The notes under the pieces are model-generated. The model was not told the origin of the DNA and searched no databases. It worked only from the letters and a program-made list of their open reading frames with translations. A stretch of DNA of 5,540 nucleotides from Dehalococcoidia bacterium CG2_30_46_9 (GTDB lineage: Bacteria > Chloroflexota > Dehalococcoidia > GIF9 > AB-539-J10), in contig MNYE01000127.1 in assembly GCA_001873005.1 (NCBI GenBank), positions 1 to 5,540 of the forward strand, in the 5' to 3' direction. Positions within the stretch are counted from its first letter, which is position 1. The number at the start of each line of letters is the position of its first letter. Made by a program: the position numbers and the translations under genes. Below are positions 1 through 5,108 of the stretch, one piece after another.

Positions 1-815
1 AAGCCGTAGCCCATTTATTCGAGCATTCTTGTCATTATCTTCCCGAGGATGTCGTGGCTGCTCTGAAACAGGCACGAGGAAAAGAGAAATCCCCCGTTTG
101 CCGCGATGTGTTAGACAGGATACTGAAGAATGTGGAAATTTCCGCTAAAGAACAAATTCCACTGTGTCAGGATACAGGTTTTTCCGTAGTCTGGCTGGAG
201 TTAGGTCAGGAAGTTCGCATAACTGGTGGCGACCTTTATGCTGCACTGAACGAAGGAGTACGTCAAGGATATGGTAACGGATATTTGCGTAAATCTGTGG
301 TGCGTCAGTGTTTTTCGGCTAGAGTGAACACTAAAGACAATACACCGGCTGATATTTGGACTGAAATAGTTCCCGGGGATAAGCTCAAAATTACTGTAAT
401 GCCTAAAGGGGGAGGCAGTGAAAACATGTCTCGCTTGACTGTGCTATCTCCAGCGCAAAGTCGCCAGGGAATCATGGATTTTGTCGTAAATCGTGTTGAT
501 GAGTCCGGTAGTAATCCCTGTCCCCCGGTTATCGTTGGCGTCGGTATAGGAGGGACAACAGAAAAGACCATGATGCTGGCTAAAAAAGCATTATTGCGTA
601 AGGTAGGTGAGCCAAATCCCGATTCTGAGGTTGCCGGTCTAGAAAGGGATATCTTAGAGCGAGTTAACAATTTAGGTATTGGTGCTATGGGATATGGTGG
701 TACAGTTACGGCACTGGGAGTCCATGTCGAGACTTTTCCCTGTCATATTGCTAGTTTACCAGTAGCAGTTTGTTTGATGTGCTGGTGTGGTCGGCATGAG
801 GAAGCAATTCTGTAA
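1..815 (+). CDS. Fumarate hydratase class I (tartrate dehydratase-like), alpha subunit, 5'-truncated by window edge
   Basis: Catalyses reversible hydration of fumarate to L-malate with an oxygen-sensitive [4Fe-4S] cluster; cytoplasmic; the alpha half of a two-subunit enzyme (TtdA/FumA type). The frame is open from the first complete codon at position 3, and the residues before the GTG at 54 (AHLFEHSCHYLPEDV) fit the family N-terminus, so GTG 54 is not the start; only roughly a dozen residues should be missing. 270 residues are visible, close to the usual length of about 280. Candidate cluster cysteines, counted from the codon at 3: Cys55 in IPLCQDTG, Cys173 in NPCPP before the glycine-rich VGVGIGGTTEKT, and Cys260 in the C-terminal LMCWCGRH, which has extra Cys257 and Cys262 nearby. 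The GYGG/TALGVHVE stretch is typical. The matching beta subunit is not downstream; it may lie upstream, outside the window. Stop is TAA 813-815, 12 bases before the next gene. Identification as a class I hydratase alpha subunit is firm; fumarate over tartrate as substrate is inferred from the neighbouring fumarate reductase genes. Confidence 0.85.
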   Translation, partial: AVAHLFEHSCHYLPEDVVAALKQARGKEKSPVCRDVLDRILKNVEISAKEQIPLCQDTGFSVVWLELGQEVRITGGDLYAALNEGVRQGYGNGYLRKSVVRQCFSARVNTKDNTPADIWTEIVPGDKLKITVMPKGGGSENMSRLTVLSPAQSRQGIMDFVVNRVDESGSNPCPPVIVGVGIGGTTEKTMMLAKKALLRKVGEPNPDSEVAGLERDILERVNNLGIGAMGYGGTVTALGVHVETFPCHIASLPVAVCLMCWCGRHEEAIL

Positions 816-817
816 AT

Positions 818-822
818 GGAGG
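818..822 (+). promoter_or_regulatory. Ribosome binding site deciding the start of the Fe-S subunit
   Basis: GGAGG lies 5 bases before the ATG at 828. The alternative in-frame ATG at 816 overlaps this site and has only a distant GAGGA upstream, so 828 is preferred. Confidence 0.75.
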
Positions 823-827
823 TCAGA

Positions 828-1496
828 ATGCTCGACATCTACATCATGGGGAAAAGGTATCAAGTTCCTGAAGGGCTTACCATTCAAGCAGCAATGGAGT
901 ATTGTGGCTACAGGCTGATTCGTGGTTGTGGCTGCCGCGCGGCATTTTGTGGTGCCTGTGGCACAGTGTACAACTTTAAAAATGACCCAACACTAAGGTA
1001 CGCCCTTGCCTGCCAGAAGCTTGTGGAGCAGGATATGTATTTAACGCAGATTCCATTCTTCCCCGCTGCCAAGCCTAGTTATGATTTGGAGAAGATGGAA
1101 CCTACCGGTGAACAGATATTGAAAATTTACCCTGAGTTACTCACTTGTTTTGGTTGTAACAATTGCACCAAGAGTTGCCCTCAGGATCTTGAAGTGATGT
1201 GGTATATGTCTGATGCCTTAAGAGGCGATATTAAAGAGGTAGCCATTAAGTCTTTTGACTGTATCATGTGTGGCTTGTGTGCTGCTAGGTGCCCACAGGG
1301 ACTTGTGCCCTATAATATAGCTTTGCTATGTCGGCGTCTATATGGTCGCTATGTGACACCTCGCTCTAAGCACTTAGATGACAGGATAGCTGAGATAGAG
1401 GAAGGTAAATTTGATGCTGAGATAAAGGAATTGCAAAACATGAGCCTGGAAGAGCTACGGCAGCGGTTTGATAAACGGAAAATCCTGAAAGAATAG
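828..1496 (+). CDS. Fumarate reductase/succinate dehydrogenase-type iron-sulfur subunit, 2Fe-2S plus 2x4Fe-4S (TfrB/HdrC-like)
   Basis: Electron-transfer subunit expected to pass electrons between the FAD of the next gene's product and a soluble carrier. It has 222 residues from ATG 828. Residues 1-70 form a [2Fe-2S] domain with Cys36-x4-Cys41-x2-Cys44-x17-Cys62 (an extra Cys34 just before). Residues ~100-170 form a two-cluster helical domain with Cys107-x2-Cys110-x2-Cys113-x3-Cys117-Pro and Cys145-x2-Cys148-x2-Cys151-x3-Cys155-Pro. Canonical SdhB/FrdB replaces one Cys of the last motif and binds [3Fe-4S] next to quinone; here all four are present, so two [4Fe-4S] clusters are predicted, as in HdrC, GlpC and the N-terminal part of TfrB. 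The C-terminal HdrB-like CCG domains of TfrB are absent. The C-terminus (from ~185) is a charged, probably helical tail. No membrane segment is seen. It sits 12 bases after the fumarase gene and 15 before the flavoprotein gene, so the three are likely co-transcribed. The Fe-S assignment is very firm; the pairing with fumarate is inferred from context. Confidence 0.88.
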   Translation: MLDIYIMGKRYQVPEGLTIQAAMEYCGYRLIRGCGCRAAFCGACGTVYNFKNDPTLRYALACQKLVEQDMYLTQIPFFPAAKPSYDLEKMEPTGEQILKIYPELLTCFGCNNCTKSCPQDLEVMWYMSDALRGDIKEVAIKSFDCIMCGLCAARCPQGLVPYNIALLCRRLYGRYVTPRSKHLDDRIAEIEEGKFDAEIKELQNMSLEELRQRFDKRKILKE

Positions 1497-1497
1497 T

Positions 1498-1508
1498 AGG
1501 GGGTGATC
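1498..1508 (+). promoter_or_regulatory. Strong Shine-Dalgarno deciding the flavoprotein start
   Basis: AGGGGGTGATC differs by one base from the perfect anti-16S complement AGGAGGTGATC, and its core ends 8 bases before ATG 1512. The GTG at 1503 lies inside the site, so it is not the likely start. Confidence 0.75.
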
Positions 1509-1511
1509 GAT

Positions 1512-3185
1512 ATGCCATATCCTTCTTATATGGAAGAAAGTATCAGGAAAGTAGAGGCTACTAGAGAGAGACGGTTAAAGGAGGAACTTCCTCGCATTCC
1601 CGTTGGTGAGAGGATGCCTGTATTAAAGGCGTTTCACCCTGACTTTATCAAAGCCTGTATGCGTGAGCTATTAGTAGGGCCGAACAAAGGTGAGCGCACG
1701 CCCAATGAGCTAGCTGATTTATTGGAGGGAAATAGCCGCATTGACCCTGATAAAATTGACCCTGAACTTAATTCAGGGGTTGACTATGATGTGGATGTTT
1801 TGGTGATTGGTGCTGGTGGGGCTGGGGCGTCAGCGGCACTCATAGCTCAAGAAACTGGTGCCGATGTCCTGTTAGTGACCAAGCTGAGGTTGGGGGATGC
1901 TAATACTGTGGGATTTCAAGGAGGAACACAGGCAGCAGATAGACCCGATGATTCCCCCGCTCTTCATTACTTAGATACAATGGGTGGCGCTCGGTTCACT
2001 AACGACCCTAAATTGGTAGAGGCATTGGTAAAAGACGCCCCCTCAGTGATTAAGTGGCTGGAATCGCTGGGAGTGATATGGGATAAGAAGCCAGATGGCT
2101 CAATGGCTGAAGTAGCTCTTGCTGGGGAGTGTGTTCCACGGTGCCACTGTTGCCGAGATTATACTGGTCTTGAGGTAATGCGTGTTCTGCGTGATGAGGT
2201 CAAGTCTCGGGATATAAATTATGTGGAATTCGCCCCAGCGATAGAACTAATAATGGATGAAAAGGGACAGGTGGCTGGGGCGGTATTGGTGAACCTGGAG
2301 ACCAACGAACCCCTCCTGGTGCGAGCCAAAGCAGTAGTCACGGCTACTGGCGGCATTGGAAGGTTGCATATTCAAGGTTTCCCTACAACTAATCATTATG
2401 GGGCCACTGCTGATGGGCTGGTATTAGCTTATCGAGTAGGCTGCCCCATTGTCGATCTTGATACCATGCAATACCATCCCACATGTGCTGCCTATCCTCT
2501 GGCAATTCTTGGGCTGCTAGTTACGGAGAAGACAAGGGGTTTAGGAGCGCAAGTGCTCAATATTGATGGGGAGCAGTTTGCCCATCCCTTAGAGCCCCGA
2601 GATGTGCTAGCCGCCTGTATTATTCGAGAATGCAAAGAGCGCGGCAAAGGAATAGCTACACCCACAGGTCAAGTAGGTGTGTGGCTTGATTCACCCAGGA
2701 TTGACATGATACATGGAGAGGGGACTGTTGCCCAGAATTTGCCGGCTATGGTTCGCCAATTTGGCCGCTTTAATATTGATATAACCAAGGAGCCAATGCT
2801 GATTTATCCTGCTCTCCATTACCAAAATGGAGGCATTAAGTTCAGCCCCGATGGTAGCACACCCATACCGGGGTTATTTGCTTGCGGTGAAGTTGAAGGT
2901 GGGGTGCATGGTAAGAATAGGCTTGGTGGCAACTCAACGCTGGATTTGTTTGTTTTTGGAAGGAGGGCAGGCAGAACGGCAGCTAAATATGCTAAAGGGG
3001 TGAAACCAGGCAAACTTACTTTAGACCATGTGCGCCAATGGCAAAGGGAACTTAAAGAGGCTGGCTTAGCGGAAGTAAGGCCTATTTCACCAAAACTTTT
3101 ACCGGATTATGCCAGGCAGCCATATGATTATTTGGCCGATTATGTTACCGAAAGATTACAGCCTGGTCAGATAAAAGTAGCTTAA
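1512..3185 (+). CDS. Fumarate reductase/succinate dehydrogenase-type flavoprotein subunit (SdhA/FrdA/TfrA family)
   Basis: FAD-dependent subunit interconverting fumarate and succinate, 557 residues from ATG 1512. The dinucleotide-binding motif GAGGAG is at 100-105, so about 93 residues precede the FAD domain, whereas the family normally begins within some 5-20 residues of it; this extension is charged and I do not recognise it as a domain. Substrate-site residues of the family are present: His322 (QYHPT), Glu339 and Arg342 (TEKTRG), Arg363 (EPRDV), His436 (HYQNGG) and Arg470 (NRLGGNS). The covalent-FAD histidine of SdhA/FrdA (SHTVAAQGG) is Asn131 here (ANTVGFQGG), so FAD should be non-covalent, as in NadB. 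An odd cysteine group, Cys207-VPR-Cys211-His-Cys213-Cys214, lies in the capping-domain region. It follows the Fe-S subunit by 15 bases and probably forms a soluble complex with it. A 19-base palindrome lies inside the gene at 1760-1778. Family is certain. Direction in vivo and exact substrate are not settled; a related dicarboxylate oxidoreductase is possible. Confidence 0.9.
   Translation: MPYPSYMEESIRKVEATRERRLKEELPRIPVGERMPVLKAFHPDFIKACMRELLVGPNKGERTPNELADLLEGNSRIDPDKIDPELNSGVDYDVDVLVIGAGGAGASAALIAQETGADVLLVTKLRLGDANTVGFQGGTQAADRPDDSPALHYLDTMGGARFTNDPKLVEALVKDAPSVIKWLESLGVIWDKKPDGSMAEVALAGECVPRCHCCRDYTGLEVMRVLRDEVKSRDINYVEFAPAIELIMDEKGQVAGAVLVNLETNEPLLVRAKAVVTATGGIGRLHIQGFPTTNHYGATADGLVLAYRVGCPIVDLDTMQYHPTCAAYPLAILGLLVTEKTRGLGAQVLNIDGEQFAHPLEPRDVLAACIIRECKERGKGIATPTGQVGVWLDSPRIDMIHGEGTVAQNLPAMVRQFGRFNIDITKEPMLIYPALHYQNGGIKFSPDGSTPIPGLFACGEVEGGVHGKNRLGGNSTLDLFVFGRRAGRTAAKYAKGVKPGKLTLDHVRQWQRELKEAGLAEVRPISPKLLPDYARQPYDYLADYVTERLQPGQIKVA
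1740..1769 (+). repeat. In-frame 15-base tandem duplication (imperfect)
   Basis: ATTGACCCTGA occurs at 1740-1750 and again at 1755-1765, a 15-base period equal to five codons, giving the peptide repeat IDPDK-IDPEL just before the FAD domain. The second copy runs into the palindrome at 1760-1778. Confidence 0.7.
1760..1778. repeat. Palindrome copy A (inside flavoprotein gene)
   Basis: CCCTGAA-CTTAA-TTCAGGG: two perfect 7-base arms around a 5-base loop. It is identical to the copy at 4402-4420 except for one loop base. Here the first base of the element is codon position 3, giving PELNSG in the protein. Confidence 0.85.
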
Positions 3186-3188
3186 AAG

Positions 3189-3273
3189 AAAATCAAAGAT
3201 TAAAATGAAAAAATCAAAGATGAATTTTGACTTTTGAGCTGCCATTTTGATTTTTAATTTTTGACTTTTGATT
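3189..3273. repeat. AT-rich intergenic imperfect inverted repeat 1
   Basis: Fills most of the 100-base gap between the flavoprotein and ferredoxin genes. The left half carries two copies of AAAATCAAAGAT (3189-3200 and 3210-3221); the right half carries two copies of TTTTGACTTTTGA (3225-3237 and 3259-3271), whose reverse complement resembles the left-half units. The transcript could fold into a long, weak A-U hairpin ending just before the AGGAGG at 3275. No GC-rich stem plus U-tract typical of an intrinsic terminator is present. Confidence 0.65.
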
Positions 3274-3285
3274 TAGGAGGCTTAT

Positions 3286-3732
3286 ATGCCGCTGCGTGAG
3301 CAAACAGATGTTAAGGAAGTTGAAACTATCTTAAATAAAATCTTGAACATTAGTAGCCCACCCGTAGCTCGGTGTAGGCTCCTTTCCAGCGGCTTTAATC
3401 CCGGCCACGCTCTAAACATAGCTGAAGATATTGCGGGACATAAAGAATGCCTAGGCTGTGGCAGTTGTATAGATATTTGTCCCTTTTTGTTTCGCGAACC
3501 CTCTCGCCGCCAGAAGACAGAGCAGAGGACATCCATGGCGCTGGAAACCACAGTTGGCGCGGATTGTGACCAATGCGACGCTTGTGTTCTGGCCTGTCCC
3601 CAAGTAGATACCACCATTAAGAACTACATAGTCAATCGCCGTATGATAGAAGTAATGTCCCGGCTGGAACAGCGAATAGGGGATGAAGATGAGCCCGATT
3701 TAGATTTATTTACGGAGGAAGCTTTAACCTAA
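3286..3732 (+). CDS. Two-cluster [4Fe-4S] ferredoxin-like protein
   Basis: 148-residue probable cytoplasmic electron carrier or small Fe-S subunit. Two complete motifs are visible: Cys55-x2-Cys58-x2-Cys61-x3-Cys65-Pro and Cys94-x2-Cys97-x2-Cys100-x3-Cys104-Pro. The 28 residues between them are more than in compact bacterial 2[4Fe-4S] ferredoxins, and ~54 residues precede the first motif, so this is closer to an HdrC-like or enzyme-associated Fe-S subunit than a free ferredoxin. The C-terminus (from ~125) is acidic (DEDEPDLDLF). AGGAGG at 3275-3280, 5 bases before ATG 3286, fixes the start. It is separated by 100 and 119 bases from its neighbours, both gaps being AT-rich hairpin repeats, so it may be in the same transcript but is less tightly joined than the upstream trio. 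It could link the fumarate reductase or the downstream acyl-CoA dehydrogenase to a common electron pool; this is inference. Fe-S binding is firm, partner unknown. Confidence 0.85.
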   Translation: MPLREQTDVKEVETILNKILNISSPPVARCRLLSSGFNPGHALNIAEDIAGHKECLGCGSCIDICPFLFREPSRRQKTEQRTSMALETTVGADCDQCDACVLACPQVDTTIKNYIVNRRMIEVMSRLEQRIGDEDEPDLDLFTEEALT

Positions 3733-3735
3733 TGA

Positions 3736-3838
3736 AATGCAAAAAGCAAAAATAAAAATGCAAAATGACAGAGCAAAGTTAAAAAATTTGCATTTTGAAT
3801 TGTAATTTTAATTTTTTATCTTTGATTTTTGATATTTG
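3736..3838. repeat. AT-rich intergenic imperfect inverted repeat 2
   Basis: Occupies the 119-base gap between the ferredoxin and acyl-CoA dehydrogenase genes. A perfect 10-base inverted pair, AAAATGCAAA (3755-3764) and TTTGCATTTT (3787-3796), encloses a 22-base loop, and the outer parts (3736-3758 against about 3814-3838) also pair imperfectly. ATCTTTGATTTT at 3818-3829 is the exact reverse complement of the 12-base unit found twice in the previous gap. No promoter or GC-rich terminator was recognised in this gap. Confidence 0.7.
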
Positions 3839-3851
3839 CAAGGGGGCCTAG

Positions 3852-5093
3852 ATGGACTTCGAGATATCTGAAGAAGCGAAGATGATTCAGGGGTTAGTGC
3901 GTGATTTTGTTGTTGAGCAGCTTAAGCCTTTGGAAAGAGGTCTTCTGGGACGAGCGGCTGACCTCTCCGATGCCATTATGTACCTACCGCCAGAAAAAGA
4001 ACAAGAACTAATAAAGATGGTAAGGGATATGGGGTTGTGGGGGGTTAATGTACCACAGGAGCTTGGCGGCGCAGGATTGGATACTCTGGGTAATTGCCTC
4101 GTTGGGGAAGAGCTAGCGCAAACAATTGTCCCCTTTAGTTTTGGTGATGTTACTCCCCTTCTTTTTGAATGTAATGAAAAACAGAAAGAAATTTATTTCT
4201 CACCAGTATTCAACCGAGAGAAATATCCTTACCTGGCGTCCCTCGCCAGATATGGGGAGTTGTCGGGAGGGCCACCTTCTACTCGGGAGATGACGGCAGA
4301 GAAAATGGACGGCTACTATATTCTTAATGGTAAAAAAGCATCCTTTTCCCAAACAGGTAAGGATTACTTTGCTATAGTTTTTAGCATTTCTGTAGTGCGA
4401 GCCCTGAACTTGATTCAGGGTAGCCTCGTGCAGGATAGTCGCATTACTTCAGGCGAGGCAAAGAAAAGAGAAGGGGCGAGCTGTTTTTTAGTAGATAAAG
4501 ACACTCCTGGATTTACTGTGGGCAATGGTGAAGAAAAGGCGGGATGGGAAACTCGTATGAGAAAACCAATCTACCTGAATTTCGAGCATTGCCGGGTGCC
4601 AGCAGAGAATATTTTGGGTGAAGAAGGGAAGGCTTTCTCTTTAGCCCAGAAGTGGCTTCCTTCAAGACGAATTGTCAGGGGTGCCCGATGCGTTGGCGTA
4701 AGTCAGCGCATACTTGATGAGTGTACAATACAAGCCCAAACCTGGACATCATTTGGGCAGGTTATTTCAGGAAGGCCGAGTATTCAGGCAGCACTGGGTG
4801 ATATAGCCACAAATATTCATGCCGCCAGACTCATGGTTTATGAAGCTGCTTGGAAAGCAGACCAGGGGAAACCAATAAAACGGGAGTCAGCCATGGTGAA
4901 GTTATTTACCACACAGATGATTCATTTTGTTTGCGACAACGCCAGCCATATTTTTGCTGCCCCACCTTACATTGCCGGGCTACCTATGGAAAGATTTTGC
5001 CGTGATGCCATTGCCATGAGTGCTACTGACTTTGCCTTACAACTCCAGAGAAACATAATTGCTAGAGATATGCTAAAGGGATTAAAAGTGTGA
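3852..5093 (+). CDS. Divergent acyl-CoA dehydrogenase family protein
   Basis: Member of the FAD-dependent acyl-CoA dehydrogenase (ACAD) fold, 413 residues, near the usual 380-400. AGGGGG at 3841-3846 lies 5 bases before ATG 3852. The N-terminal helical domain contains MGLWGVNVPQELGGAGLD; the middle beta domain contains DGYYILNGKKASFS and SCFLVDKDTPGF; the C-terminal helical domain contains an altered FGGxGY element (IFAAPPY) and LPMERFCRD near the end. Departures: the usual TEPxAGSD and W-[IV]-TN flavin-contact motifs are not recognisable (GELSGGPPS and ASFSQTG instead), and the catalytic Glu of the YEGTS region aligns by eye with Asp393 in ATDFALQ. About 20 residues around 182-204 look inserted before SCFLVDKD and contain a palindromic DNA element. 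Normal family role is alpha,beta-dehydrogenation of acyl-CoA with electrons to ETF; whether this one does so is open. The crotonase gene follows 15 bases later, suggesting one acyl-CoA pathway. Confidence 0.85.
   Translation: MDFEISEEAKMIQGLVRDFVVEQLKPLERGLLGRAADLSDAIMYLPPEKEQELIKMVRDMGLWGVNVPQELGGAGLDTLGNCLVGEELAQTIVPFSFGDVTPLLFECNEKQKEIYFSPVFNREKYPYLASLARYGELSGGPPSTREMTAEKMDGYYILNGKKASFSQTGKDYFAIVFSISVVRALNLIQGSLVQDSRITSGEAKKREGASCFLVDKDTPGFTVGNGEEKAGWETRMRKPIYLNFEHCRVPAENILGEEGKAFSLAQKWLPSRRIVRGARCVGVSQRILDECTIQAQTWTSFGQVISGRPSIQAALGDIATNIHAARLMVYEAAWKADQGKPIKRESAMVKLFTTQMIHFVCDNASHIFAAPPYIAGLPMERFCRDAIAMSATDFALQLQRNIIARDMLKGLKV
4402..4420. repeat. Palindrome copy B (inside acyl-CoA dehydrogenase gene)
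   Basis: CCCTGAA-CTTGA-TTCAGGG: same arms as the copy at 1760-1778, one loop base different. Here the first base of the element is codon position 2, giving ALNLIQG (residues 184-190). CGAG at 4398-4401 and CTCG at 4425-4428 can extend the hairpin with a 4-base bulge. Confidence 0.85.
4423..4459. repeat. Short inverted repeat adjoining palindrome B
   Basis: GCCTCG at 4423-4428 and CGAGGC at 4454-4459 are perfect 6-base inverted arms 25 bases apart. They lie within the same apparently inserted stretch of the acyl-CoA dehydrogenase gene and could mark its right half. Arms this short can arise by chance. Confidence 0.4.
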
Positions 5094-5108
5094 CAAGGAG
5101 ATAAAGAC

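Noticed and set aside
54..56. GTG 54 as start of the fumarase gene
   Set aside because: The frame is open to the window edge and the residues before 54 fit the family N-terminus, so the gene starts outside the window.
305..670. Minus-strand open frame of 121 codons
   Set aside because: Lies wholly inside the fumarase gene; its translation shows no recognisable domain.
2819..3013. Minus-strand open frame of 64 codons
   Set aside because: Antisense to the conserved C-terminal FAD/active-site region of the flavoprotein; a shadow.
3227..3258. TTGACT as a -35 box for a promoter before the ferredoxin gene
   Set aside because: No good -10 box at 16-18 bases; TTGACTTTTGA is part of the repeat structure of the gap.
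3189..3273. CRISPR-like array
   Set aside because: The repeated units are 12-13 bases, AT-rich and unevenly spaced, without unique spacers of constant length.
3282..3617. Minus-strand open frame of 111 codons
   Set aside because: Antisense to the ferredoxin gene, whose two full cysteine motifs and ribosome binding site show the plus strand is coding.
3189..3838. Intrinsic terminators in the two AT-rich gaps
   Set aside because: The hairpins are almost entirely A-U, with no compact GC stem followed by a U-tract, and all flanking genes run in the same direction.
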